5,619 nucleotides of DNA from Desulfovibrionaceae bacterium. Its GTDB lineage: Bacteria > Desulfobacterota > Desulfovibrionia > Desulfovibrionales > Desulfovibrionaceae. This document shows positions 1-5,604 of this stretch, piece after piece; positions within the stretch are counted from its first letter, which is position 1; every line of letters begins with the position of its first letter. Where the stretch lies: positions 1 to 5,619 of the forward strand of contig JAGADT010000118.1 of assembly GCA_017613475.1 (NCBI GenBank), read 5' to 3'. The position numbers and the translations under genes are program-made. The notes under the pieces were generated by a model that saw only the letters and a program-made list of their open reading frames with translations, was not told where the DNA came from and made no database searches.

Positions 1-10
1 ATGAGGCCAT
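1..10 (-). CDS. Start of next gene in the operon, partial (possibly ntrX response regulator)
   Basis: On the minus strand an ATG at 10-8 reads Met-Ala-Ser before the window ends. It is preceded by AGAGGA with a six-base spacer (ATCCCC), a plausible ribosome binding site. It lies 69 bases after the stop of the NtrY-like kinase and in the same direction. Known context: NtrY kinases are very often followed directly by NtrX, a sigma-54-type response regulator, and a Met-Ala-Ser start would suit a receiver domain. The identity is inferred from context only; three codons cannot prove a gene. Confidence 0.35.
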
Positions 11-41
11 GGGGATTCCTCTGGAGCATTGGATGTTGCGG

Positions 42-79
42 AAAAAAGCGCCGGATCAGCGGAGTGTTTGGGGGCCGGC
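42..79 (-). terminator. Weak terminator- or attenuator-like hairpin after the kinase gene
   Basis: Read on the minus strand, GCCGG (79-75) can pair with CCGGC (54-50), and after two bases six T residues follow (47-42). The stem is only five base pairs and the loop is 20 bases, so this is a poor intrinsic terminator. It lies between the kinase stop and the presumed next start, so if real it would act as partial attenuation inside the operon. Confidence 0.2.
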
Positions 80-2332
80 TTACCCGCGCTGTTCATCGGG
101 CTGGGGCTGCGTGTGCCCCGGGGATGCCAGCGAGGGCGTGTATTGCGGGATATCCACGGTCATGGTTGTCCCCTCTGCCGAGGATGCCGCGCGTATGGAG
201 CCCCTGTGATCGGCGATGATCGATTTAACAATGGCAAGCCCTAGTCCTGTGCCGCCTTTTTTACGTGAAAAATAGGGTTCAAAGAGGTGCGCGTGCTCTT
301 CGGGGGTGAGCCCCGGGCCTGTGTCGGCAACAAGGATGCGCACGCTTTTGAGCGCCGGCTCTTTCCGTATGGTTATGCGGACCCTGCGCGGATGGCTTTT
401 TCCATTGGGCTGCGGCATGGCCTCGATGGCTTCCGCCGCGTTGTTCATCAGGTTCACGAATGCCCGGTGGAGGGCGCCGGCATCCATGAGGACGGGGGGG
501 ATGCCTTCTTCAAACCGCGTTTCCCAGTTGATGCGGGGGTGGCTGCCGCGGAACATGGTGAGCAGTTCGTCAAACAGGGGCTCAATGTGCCCTGGCTTTA
601 AGTTGACCTCGGGCAGCTTGGCAAAGGAGGAGAATTCCTGCACCATTTCCTGCAGGCGTTCGGTCTGGCTCACAATCAGGTCTGTGCACTGGGTGAACAC
701 GGGGTTCTCAATGCTGCCGAACTTGCGGGCCAGGCGCTGCGCCGAAAGCTTGATGGGCGTGAGGGGGTTCTTGATTTCATGGGCGATGCGCCTGGCCACT
801 TCGCGCCAGGCGGCCATGCGCTGCATTTTTTCCAGGTCTGTCACGTCTTCAATGACCACAATGGTGCTTTGCACCTGGCCTGCCGTGCCCAGGGCAACAG
901 CGGTGACCACAAGCTTCCAGATGCGCCCTGCCATGATGAAATCAAGCTGCCGCTGCCAGTGCCTTTCAGGGTGGAGGCGGAGGGATTCCTTCATGTCATT
1001 GTAGATGGGCACATAGTCTGATGGCAGGAACACTGCCGGGGTGCGCCCGTAAAGGATGGCAAGGCTGGTGTGGAACATGGCGCATGCGGCCTTGTTGATG
1101 GTCTGCAGCTTGTCTTCCGGCCCCAGGGTGATGACGCCTGTGGTGATATTGTCCAGGACGGTTTCAATGTACAGCCGGCGCTCGTCCATGGTAATGTTCA
1201 GGCGGCTCAGGAGGGTGTTGGCCCTGGTCAGGCTTTCCCGGCTGTCGCTGAGCTCTTCCGCCATGAGGTTGAAGGAGCGCACAAGCTGCGCGAGTTCGTC
1301 GGAGCCTTCGTCCTGGAGGCGGAAGTTCAATTCGCCCCTGGCAATGCGGTCAGTGCCGTCGGCAAGGGCCAGGAGCGGATCGGTAAATTCTTTCGAGAGC
1401 CTGAAGCCGTACCAGATGGAGCCAAAGAGCACGAGCAGGGAGAGCACGGCAAGAATAAGCTGGATGGAAACTTTGAGCGGCTTCTTCATGTCTTTGAGGC
1501 GGGCGTATTCTTCAAAGCCGCGTGAGATGCGCCTGAGCTTGGACATGACCCCCTGGCCGATGCTTTCCGCCGTGATGAGGAAGCGGCCTGTGCCGTCGTT
1601 CAGGGGAAGCAGCCCAACGGCATAATCCCCCCTGTCGTTGGACCAGAGGAGGGAATAGAAGCCTTCTTCTTTGGCGTGCTTCCAGTCGATCTGCGGGCGT
1701 ATTTCCTGCCAGAGGCTGTCCGGGCTGCTGCCGGCGTGCAGCATTTCAGGAAGGCCTTTTTCATCCACAATGCCGGCAAGGTGCAGGCCATAGTCGCTGC
1801 AGGCTTCGGCAAGGATTTTGGGGCTCAGCCCCGGGGTCTTGCTGTTTTCCTTCAGGAGGCTGATCGAGCGTTCCTGGAGCCTTGCCGCCGCGGCGGTGTA
1901 AAAGCTGTGCCCAATGTCCAGCGCGGCCTGGAAGGCGTTTTCTGTCTGCGAGGTGAACCAGTAATCCACGCCCGTGCCCACCAGCTTGTTTGAAGCAAGG
2001 AAAAGGCACACTGTGGGCACCAGGGTGAGCATGACGAAGATGGTGACCATGCGGGAGCGGATGCGCGCGCCAAAAACATTTCTCCGCCTCTCGATGACAA
2101 GCTTGACAACGCTGCGCGCCACAAGAAACAGGACAACCAGCATCAGGAGCGCGTTGATGTTGAAAAGAAAGATGAACAGCCACGAATCAAGCCCGTAAAA
2201 CGTAAGCTGCAGCCAGGTGCAGATGGCCACAAAGCCGGCGATGGCGCCTGCGGCGTACAGTTCCAGCTGGCGCTTGCGGCGTTCCCGGCCGTCAATCTGG
2301 CCGATGCGGATAATCTGTTCGTCTTCGTTCAT
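80..2332 (-). CDS. ntrY: NtrY-like membrane sensor histidine kinase
   Basis: A 750-residue two-component sensor kinase that should autophosphorylate on His and pass the phosphate to an NtrX-type regulator. Visible in order: hydrophobic segments at about 26-46, 50-75 and 94-115; an extracytoplasmic sensor region of about 170 residues; a fourth membrane segment at 287-309; a HAMP linker to about 365; a PAS domain at about 385-495; a HisKA domain with His518 in AHEIKNPLTP; and an HATPase domain with N box NLMNNAAEA (Asn631), G1 box DTGPGL (Asp670), F box LFEPYF and G2 box GGTGLGLAI. All catalytic motifs are intact. The layout and roughly 750-residue length fit NtrY rather than the soluble NtrB. 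The frame stays open 47 codons further upstream into the preceding gene. I chose the ATG at 2332 because the extension looks non-coding and the charged N terminus leads straight into the first membrane segment. Its Shine-Dalgarno is weak (only GGA at a six-base spacing). The signal sensed cannot be told from sequence; NtrY is linked to nitrogen and redox control in other bacteria. Confidence 0.88.
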   Translation of the reverse strand: MNEDEQIIRIGQIDGRERRKRQLELYAAGAIAGFVAICTWLQLTFYGLDSWLFIFLFNINALLMLVVLFLVARSVVKLVIERRRNVFGARIRSRMVTIFVMLTLVPTVCLFLASNKLVGTGVDYWFTSQTENAFQAALDIGHSFYTAAAARLQERSISLLKENSKTPGLSPKILAEACSDYGLHLAGIVDEKGLPEMLHAGSSPDSLWQEIRPQIDWKHAKEEGFYSLLWSNDRGDYAVGLLPLNDGTGRFLITAESIGQGVMSKLRRISRGFEEYARLKDMKKPLKVSIQLILAVLSLLVLFGSIWYGFRLSKEFTDPLLALADGTDRIARGELNFRLQDEGSDELAQLVRSFNLMAEELSDSRESLTRANTLLSRLNITMDERRLYIETVLDNITTGVITLGPEDKLQTINKAACAMFHTSLAILYGRTPAVFLPSDYVPIYNDMKESLRLHPERHWQRQLDFIMAGRIWKLVVTAVALGTAGQVQSTIVVIEDVTDLEKMQRMAAWREVARRIAHEIKNPLTPIKLSAQRLARKFGSIENPVFTQCTDLIVSQTERLQEMVQEFSSFAKLPEVNLKPGHIEPLFDELLTMFRGSHPRINWETRFEEGIPPVLMDAGALHRAFVNLMNNAAEAIEAMPQPNGKSHPRRVRITIRKEPALKSVRILVADTGPGLTPEEHAHLFEPYFSRKKGGTGLGLAIVKSIIADHRGSIRAASSAEGTTMTVDIPQYTPSLASPGHTQPQPDEQRG

Positions 2333-2394
2333 GGCAAATCCGGCTTTACATGCTGGAGTCCCGGGGCATTGGGGAAGCAGGCCTTTTTCTGCAG

Positions 2395-2982
2395 TTAGAA
2401 AACAAGGGATTGGGAGACGGAAAGAGTCGGGGCAACCTTGCGCGGCCAGAAAAGAAGGTGCTTTTCCATCCATGCCGGGACATTGGTGTATTCCAGGCTG
2501 AATTCAAGGGAAAGCAGATAGCTTTCGCTGTGCTCCAGAGGCTTTCGGAGCGGCAGGGAGAGGGGCGTTTCCTTCCAGATTTGCTCAAGGAGGGGGACCA
2601 GCTTTTTCATGCGCATGGCTTCCGCGCCGTTGGAGATGATAAATTCGCGCGTCAGCGTGTCATGGCGGATAAGGAAGGTGTGGATATTGGAAACGACCGT
2701 GCTGTTATAGAGAAGCCCTTTTTCTTTCAGCGTGGCGGTGCAGGTCAGCAGGATCTGGGCGCCGTTGCGCAGGGAGGCGTGGACCTCGGCGGGGTTGTTC
2801 AGCGTGAGGGCGGATTTGACGAGCAGCGCGTTGGGCTTTGTTTCAATGGCAAATTCCGTAAGGGCGAGGGAGGCGCTTTCAGCGCAGAGCCCCTGCTTCG
2901 GCAGCATAAGCAGCAGCAAGCTCAGGATAAGGATGCCCAGGCATGCTTTAAGCCCGCAGGAGGGGGTATACGTGGTGTTCAT
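2395..2982 (-). CDS. DUF4390-like exported protein, upstream partner of NtrY
   Basis: A 195-residue protein of unknown function. The N terminus is a signal peptide: a basic residue, a long Leu/Ile-rich core at about 14-28, and a probable type I cleavage site after Leu32-Cys33-Ala34. The bases around Cys33 do not make a proper lipobox, so a lipoprotein is unlikely. The mature part is a predicted beta-rich domain containing the segment VVSNIHTFLIRHDTLTREF, followed by LPLRKPLEHSESYLLSLEF. That pattern, the length of about 190 residues and the position directly before ntrY match the DUF4390 family as I remember it. Inference: it works in the periplasm and may modulate the extracytoplasmic sensor part of the kinase. 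The ATG has a strong ribosome binding site. It lies 42 bases after queD and 62 bases before ntrY, so it is probably co-transcribed with both. The family call comes from pattern and context, not a profile search. Confidence 0.75.
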   Translation of the reverse strand: MNTTYTPSCGLKACLGILILSLLLLMLPKQGLCAESASLALTEFAIETKPNALLVKSALTLNNPAEVHASLRNGAQILLTCTATLKEKGLLYNSTVVSNIHTFLIRHDTLTREFIISNGAEAMRMKKLVPLLEQIWKETPLSLPLRKPLEHSESYLLSLEFSLEYTNVPAWMEKHLLFWPRKVAPTLSVSQSLVF

Positions 2983-2988
2983 GGCTTG

Positions 2989-2999
2989 CTCCTCCTCCT
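2989..2999 (-). promoter_or_regulatory. Strong ribosome binding site of the DUF4390-like gene
   Basis: The minus strand reads AGGAGGAGGAG followed by six bases (CAAGCC) and ATG. The repeated AGGAGG core and good spacing fix the start at 2982. It contrasts with the weak site of the kinase gene downstream. Confidence 0.8.
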
Positions 3000-3012
3000 G
3001 CCTGCTGCAGGC
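3000..3012 (-). repeat. Short perfect hairpin in the queD/DUF4390 gap
   Basis: GCCTG CAG CAGGC on the minus strand gives a five-base-pair GC-rich stem with a three-base loop. It sits directly before the ribosome binding site of the DUF4390-like gene and has no T run, so it is not an intrinsic terminator. It could tune translation or mRNA processing, but short hairpins like this also occur by chance in high-GC DNA. Confidence 0.35.
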
Positions 3013-3024
3013 GGAGCCCTCCGT

Positions 3025-3429
3025 TTAGTCTTCAGAGTAGGTGGCGGACTGTTCGGGCGTTTCCGAAACGGTTACGCTTGTGAGTTTCACCCCGCCGGGC
3101 AGTTTGGGGGCGATGCCATGCCAGATATGCCTGGCCAGGTTTTCCGACGAGGGGTTGATCTGGTCAAACGGAGGCAGCTCGTTGAGGAAGCTGTGGTCCA
3201 GCGGGGCAAGCTCGCTGCGCAGCAGGGATTTCAAGTCGCCGAAATCCATGAGGAGCCCTGTATCTGGGGTGAGGGACTGGCCCTCAACGCTGATTTCCAC
3301 ATTGTAATTATGGCCGTGCAGCCGTTCGCATTTGCCTTTGTAATGGCGCAGGGCATGCGCCGCGCTGAAGGCAGCGCGCACGGTGAGGCGCCAGGATGAA
3401 CGCGGGGTCGGGGAATCCAGAACAGGCAC
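3025..3429 (-). CDS. queD: 6-carboxy-5,6,7,8-tetrahydropterin synthase (QueD / PTPS family)
   Basis: A 134-residue cytoplasmic enzyme of the 6-pyruvoyl-tetrahydropterin synthase fold. QueD converts 7,8-dihydroneopterin triphosphate to 6-carboxytetrahydropterin, the second step towards preQ0 and queuosine. Seen in the sequence: zinc ligands His25 (FSAAH), His38 and His40 (LHGHNY); catalytic Cys34 in GKCERLHGH; Asp78-His79 in LDHSFLNE; PSSENLA at 93-99; and the pterin-binding Glu123 in VSETPEQSATY. The Cys-x3-His-Gly-His spacing is that of QueD rather than of the PTPS-III variants with a displaced Cys/Glu motif. The start is a GTG with AAGGAG seven bases upstream; the next Met is residue 61, inside the domain, so the GTG is the only workable start. 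It is the first gene of the leftward operon. No other queuosine gene (queC, queE, queF) is in the window, so the full pathway cannot be confirmed here. Confidence 0.92.
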   Translation of the reverse strand: MPVLDSPTPRSSWRLTVRAAFSAAHALRHYKGKCERLHGHNYNVEISVEGQSLTPDTGLLMDFGDLKSLLRSELAPLDHSFLNELPPFDQINPSSENLARHIWHGIAPKLPGGVKLTSVTVSETPEQSATYSED

Positions 3430-3436
3430 GGCGGAA

Positions 3437-3442
3437 CTCCTT
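3437..3442 (-). promoter_or_regulatory. Ribosome binding site that supports the GTG start of queD
   Basis: AAGGAG on the minus strand, seven bases before the GTG at 3429-3427. It decides the start because no ATG occurs before the conserved domain. Confidence 0.8.
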
Positions 3443-3459
3443 GATTGAGTTAAAAGAAA

Positions 3460-3488
3460 CGTTTAGCCTAAACACCCGCGCAGTTCAA
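3460..3488 (-). promoter_or_regulatory. Candidate sigma-70-type promoter for the queD operon
   Basis: On the minus strand TTGAAC (3488-3483, four of six matches to TTGACA) is followed after 17 bases by TAAACG (3465-3460, three of six matches to TATAAT). The spacing is ideal but both boxes are imperfect, and the -10 overlaps the 13-base palindrome. This is the best candidate in the 119-base divergent region, but the evidence is weak. Confidence 0.3.
3461..3473. promoter_or_regulatory. 13-base palindrome, candidate operator between divergent genes
   Basis: GTTTAG-C-CTAAAC is a perfect inverted repeat of six-base arms around one central base. It lies in the non-coding region between queD and the M24 peptidase, 32 bases upstream of the queD start and 75 bases upstream of the peptidase start. 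It could bind a dimeric regulator and control either gene or both. The regulator is unknown; the symmetry is seen and the role is inferred. Confidence 0.45.
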
Positions 3489-3538
3489 GCGTCTTCGCCA
3501 TCTGGTTTTCGGAATGCAGCAGGCGCTTTTTTGATCCT

Positions 3539-3544
3539 AGGAGG
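3539..3544 (+). promoter_or_regulatory. Ribosome binding site that decides the M24 peptidase start
   Basis: AGGAGG, four bases before the ATG at 3549. The reading frame is open back to an ATG at 3396, which overlaps the start of queD on the other strand. The strong AGGAGG and the non-protein-like upstream translation favour 3549. The four-base spacer is on the short side. Confidence 0.75.
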
Positions 3545-3548
3545 AACA

Positions 3549-4775
3549 ATGGCAACATCTTTGGAATGTCTTCCGGCAGAGGAAACGCAGCTCCGCTGGC
3601 AGCGGGCAAGGCGCCTTATGCAGGCGCTGCTCCCTGATGCGGGCGGCCTTTTGCTTTCTTCTCCGCTGACGATCTATTATTTTACAGGCACGCTTGGTTC
3701 CGGGCTTTTTTGGCTGCCCCTGGAAGGGGAGCCTGTCCTTCTGGTCCGCAAGGGATTGGAGCGGACCCTTTTGGAATCGCCCCTGCGGCATATCCGCCGT
3801 TTCCGTTCCTACAAGGAACTGCCAGGGCTGTGCGCGGAAGAGGGCAGCCCCCTGCCTGATGGCAAAAGCGCTTCCGTGGCTGTGGATATGAAGCACTTTT
3901 CGTGGGAGCAGTCAGGAATGCTCATGAGCCGCGTTCCCAGCCTGCGCTTTGTTCCCGGCGACGCCGTCGTTGCCCGCACGCGGGCGGTAAAGACCCCGTG
4001 GGAGCTGAACAAGATGCGCCTGGCAGGGGAGCGGCATAACCGCTGCATGAGGGAGGTTCTGCCGGGAATCCTGCACCCCGGCATGAGCGAGCGCGAAATC
4101 AGCCTTGCGGCCCTTGCCGCCTTCAATGATGAAGGCCATGGCGGCATGGTGCGGCTTTCCGGGGGCGGCGTATCGCCCGGCAGCGCATCGGTCGGGGAAT
4201 CAGGGCTTTACGCAACCAATTTTGACGGACCCCTTGGCACGAGGGGCCTGCACCCCTCCCTGCCGTTTGCCGGCGATGCCGGGACTATCTGGAAGCGCGG
4301 GCAGCTTTTGACCCTGGATATGGGCTTTGTGCTGGAAGGCTATAATACGGATAAGACGCAGACCTACTGGGCGGGGTCAGATCCTGTGGATCCGGAGGTC
4401 CAGAGAGCGCATGACGTATGTGAGGAAATCCTGCATGCCACGTCTGAGGCGCTGAAACCCGGGGCCGTGCCTTCCGCCATTTGGCAGCGCGCGCAGGAGC
4501 AGGCCGCCGCTGCCGGCTACGGCGAGCAGTTCATGGGCGTGGGTCCTGAGAGGGTGCGTTTCCTTGGCCACGGCATCGGCCTGAACATGGATGAATTCCC
4601 CGCCTTTGCCAAAGGCTTTGACCTGCCGCTGGAAGAGGGCATGACCGTTGCGCTGGAACCCAAGATCGGGCTTCCCGGCCTTGGGATGCCTGGCGTTGAA
4701 AACACCTTTGAGATCACGGCGGACGGCGCCCGCTCGCTTTCAGGAACAGACTGGAGCCTGATCGTTATCGGATAG
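3549..4775 (+). CDS. M24 family metallopeptidase (Xaa-Pro peptidase-like, pita-bread fold)
   Basis: A 408-residue cytoplasmic protein with the two-domain layout of creatinase/aminopeptidase P-like enzymes: an N-terminal domain to about residue 145 (containing LLLSSPLTIYYFTG) and a C-terminal catalytic pita-bread domain from about 150. The five dinuclear-metal ligands are all present: Asp257 (LTLDMG), Asp268 (GYNTDKTQT), His341 (FLGHGIGL), Glu370 (VALEPK) and Glu384 (GVENTFEIT). Two auxiliary histidines of classical aminopeptidase P are not seen. The residue seven after His341 is Asp348 (HGIGLNMDE, where the family often has HGIGLDVHE), and about 17 residues before Asp257 there is Phe240 rather than His. 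Substrate is therefore uncertain: proline dipeptides, Xaa-Pro peptides or another amide. It has no signal peptide. It is monocistronic by layout, with its own strong ribosome binding site upstream, a terminator 26 bases after the stop, and queD running away on the other strand. Confidence 0.88.
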   Translation: MATSLECLPAEETQLRWQRARRLMQALLPDAGGLLLSSPLTIYYFTGTLGSGLFWLPLEGEPVLLVRKGLERTLLESPLRHIRRFRSYKELPGLCAEEGSPLPDGKSASVAVDMKHFSWEQSGMLMSRVPSLRFVPGDAVVARTRAVKTPWELNKMRLAGERHNRCMREVLPGILHPGMSEREISLAALAAFNDEGHGGMVRLSGGGVSPGSASVGESGLYATNFDGPLGTRGLHPSLPFAGDAGTIWKRGQLLTLDMGFVLEGYNTDKTQTYWAGSDPVDPEVQRAHDVCEEILHATSEALKPGAVPSAIWQRAQEQAAAAGYGEQFMGVGPERVRFLGHGIGLNMDEFPAFAKGFDLPLEEGMTVALEPKIGLPGLGMPGVENTFEITADGARSLSGTDWSLIVIG

Positions 4776-4800
4776 AGGCCTTGGCAGAAACGTGCAGCCC

Positions 4801-4836
4801 AAAAGGGACGTCTGTTAAAGGCGTCCTTTTTTGTTT
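4801..4836 (+). terminator. Intrinsic terminator of the M24 peptidase gene
   Basis: AAAAGGGACG (4801-4810) pairs with CGTCCTTTTT (4822-4831): ten base pairs including one G-T wobble, an 11-base loop, and a T-rich tail (T4827-4832 and TTTT after a G). It starts 25 bases after the stop codon. An extended pairing of CCCAAAA (4798-4804) with TTTTGGG (4834-4840) is an alternative outer stem. On the minus strand the tail is only four T, so it acts mainly rightward. Confidence 0.85.
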
Positions 4837-4912
4837 TGGGAAGGCGGGAATGCTGAGGCTGGCTTTGTGAAGCCGATTTTGGCGTTTCTGCACCTGGCGC
4901 ATACGTTTCAGA

Positions 4913-5014
4913 ATGAAAAAATCTTGGAGAAAAATAAAGGATTCAGCCAAGATAGCAAAGAGTCTGGAGCATCTGAAAAAACGCATTGATATCCATCAAA
5001 ATCTGAAACGATAG
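4913..5014 (+). CDS. Possible 33-residue basic small protein
   Basis: An ATG-to-TAG frame of 33 codons that begins MKKSWRKIKDSAK and ends HQNLKR. It has nine Lys and three Arg against three acidic residues (net about +9), one Trp and no Cys. Ile8, Ala15, Leu18, Leu21 and Ile25 could line one face of an amphipathic helix. It has no recognisable ribosome binding site (ACGTTTCAGA precedes the ATG) and uses AGA and ATA codons in an AT-rich stretch, unlike the long genes of the window. It could be a real small protein, a remnant of a decayed or transferred gene, or a chance frame. I do not recognise it. Confidence 0.25.
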   Translation: MKKSWRKIKDSAKIAKSLEHLKKRIDIHQNLKR

Positions 5015-5022
5015 GAACCTAT
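5011..5022. repeat. Short dyad ATAGG-AA-CCTAT upstream of the repeat-protein gene
   Basis: Five-base arms around AA, about 50 bases before the ATG of the 176-residue protein and overlapping the stop of the small ORF. Its position is compatible with an operator, but five-base arms are common by chance. Confidence 0.25.
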
Positions 5023-5061
5023 GCTTCATGCATGCGGGAATAACCGCCAACCTCAACGCAT

Positions 5062-5065
5062 GGAG
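5062..5065 (+). promoter_or_regulatory. Ribosome binding site of the repeat-protein gene
   Basis: GGAG, eight bases (CAGAAAAC) before the ATG at 5074. It supports this start. An earlier ATG at 5060 runs in another frame and stops after eight codons. Confidence 0.6.
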
Positions 5066-5073
5066 CAGAAAAC

Positions 5074-5604
5074 ATGGCAAGTCTAAGAATTCTTCCCGAT
5101 GGAGCAGAACATCCCGTCAATTATATGCTGCTGAAGGAATTGGCTGAGCATCTTCCCAGGGAAAAGGCATACCAGGGCATTGCGGAAGACCTTTTGAAAC
5201 TGGGGATACCATCCATTACTGTGGAGCTTGTTGATTTCCCTTTTGGGGAAAATCAGCTGGAAGCCCTATGGGAAACAGGAGGCATTGCTATCCATAGCGC
5301 ACTGATTCTTACACGTTCCTTCCAGGGCCGCCTTACGGACAGCCAGGCAGGTGACCTTATGAGGGAGCTGGATAAGGCGCCGCTTTCCGTCCTGGAACAT
5401 ATGGCGGAAAATATAGAAGACATTCAGGATGTTGAAGTGCAGCAGTCCGTGGGCAGGAAGCTGGCCGCCCATCCTGATCCCGCAGTCAGGCTGGCGCTTG
5501 CCCAAAACTGGCGGGCGCCGGTGCCCATCCTGAATATCGTAAAAGACGACAGCGACGCCGATGTTGCGGCAGCTGCGGCGCAGACGCTGGAAAAAAATGC
5601 GTGA
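5074..5604 (+). CDS. HEAT/LRV-like repeat protein of unknown function
   Basis: A 176-residue soluble, acidic, mostly helical protein. It has no signal peptide, membrane segment or cysteine. The N-terminal 110 residues match nothing I recognise; they include LLKELAEHLPREKAYQGIAEDLLKLG and a more hydrophobic stretch around 68-80. The C-terminal part, about 116-174, reads as short helical repeats: DVEVQQSVGRKLAAHPDPAV, then RLALAQNWRAPVPILNIV, then KDDSDADVAAAAAQTL. The HPDPAVRLALAQN and DSDADVAAAAA motifs are typical of leucine-rich-repeat-variant or HEAT-type units, which usually serve as protein-binding scaffolds. The lack of Cys excludes the iron-sulfur cluster of the Azotobacter LRV protein. 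Codon usage is like the other genes but slightly more AT-rich at the 5' end. It is preceded by an intergenic region with a terminator, so it has its own promoter, and it may be the first gene of an operon with a next frame overlapping its stop. Function is not known. Confidence 0.75.
   Translation: MASLRILPDGAEHPVNYMLLKELAEHLPREKAYQGIAEDLLKLGIPSITVELVDFPFGENQLEALWETGGIAIHSALILTRSFQGRLTDSQAGDLMRELDKAPLSVLEHMAENIEDIQDVEVQQSVGRKLAAHPDPAVRLALAQNWRAPVPILNIVKDDSDADVAAAAAQTLEKNA

Larger units (their letters stand above)
4841..5073. other. AT-rich intergenic region before the repeat-protein gene
   Basis: The bases after the terminator are visibly richer in A and T than the genes, especially 4910-5010. 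They hold a small hairpin GGCTT-TGTG-AAGCC (4861-4874), a possible small ORF (4913-5014), a nine-base inverted repeat CGTTTCAGA / TCTGAAACG (4904-4912 and 5002-5010), a dyad ATAGG-AA-CCTAT (5011-5022) and GCGG-GAATAA-CCGC (5034-5047). The promoter of the downstream gene must lie here, since a terminator precedes it. I see no convincing -35/-10 pair; TTGATA at 4986-4991 is the nearest -35-like box, without a good -10. Confidence 0.5.

Noticed and set aside
306..1004. Long plus-strand open frames opposite the kinase gene (also 1056-1625 and 1070-1525)
   Set aside because: They lie antisense to strongly conserved kinase domains, and their translations are rich in Arg, Ser, Met and Ala without any recognisable motif. 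In high-GC DNA such antisense frames are expected.
2350..3399. A 349-codon plus-strand frame across queD and the DUF4390-like gene
   Set aside because: It is antisense to two genes with clear family motifs and good ribosome binding sites. Its translation is low-complexity Gly/Gln/Arg/Phe-rich with no domain, so it is a shadow frame.
3396..3548. N-terminal extension of the M24 peptidase by 51 codons from the ATG at 3396
   Set aside because: It would overlap the start of queD, it does not look like protein, and a strong AGGAGG lies just before the ATG at 3549.
4861..4874. Second terminator candidate GGCTT-TGTG-AAGCC
   Set aside because: It has a five-base-pair stem followed by GATTTT only. 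A much better terminator stands at 4801-4836, so this is noted only as a small hairpin.
4765..4986. Minus-strand frame of 73 codons over the terminator and AT-rich gap
   Set aside because: It reads through the terminator hairpin, has no ribosome binding site and its Phe/Leu-rich start is simply the complement of the A-rich stretch.
5060..5086. Eight-codon leader frame and a repeated ATGGAGCAGAA (5060-5070 and 5099-5109)
   Set aside because: The 11-base repeat straddles the start codon, and the mini-frame stops inside the next gene. There is no amino-acid bias suggesting attenuation, and the second copy is explained by the coding sequence, so it is probably chance.
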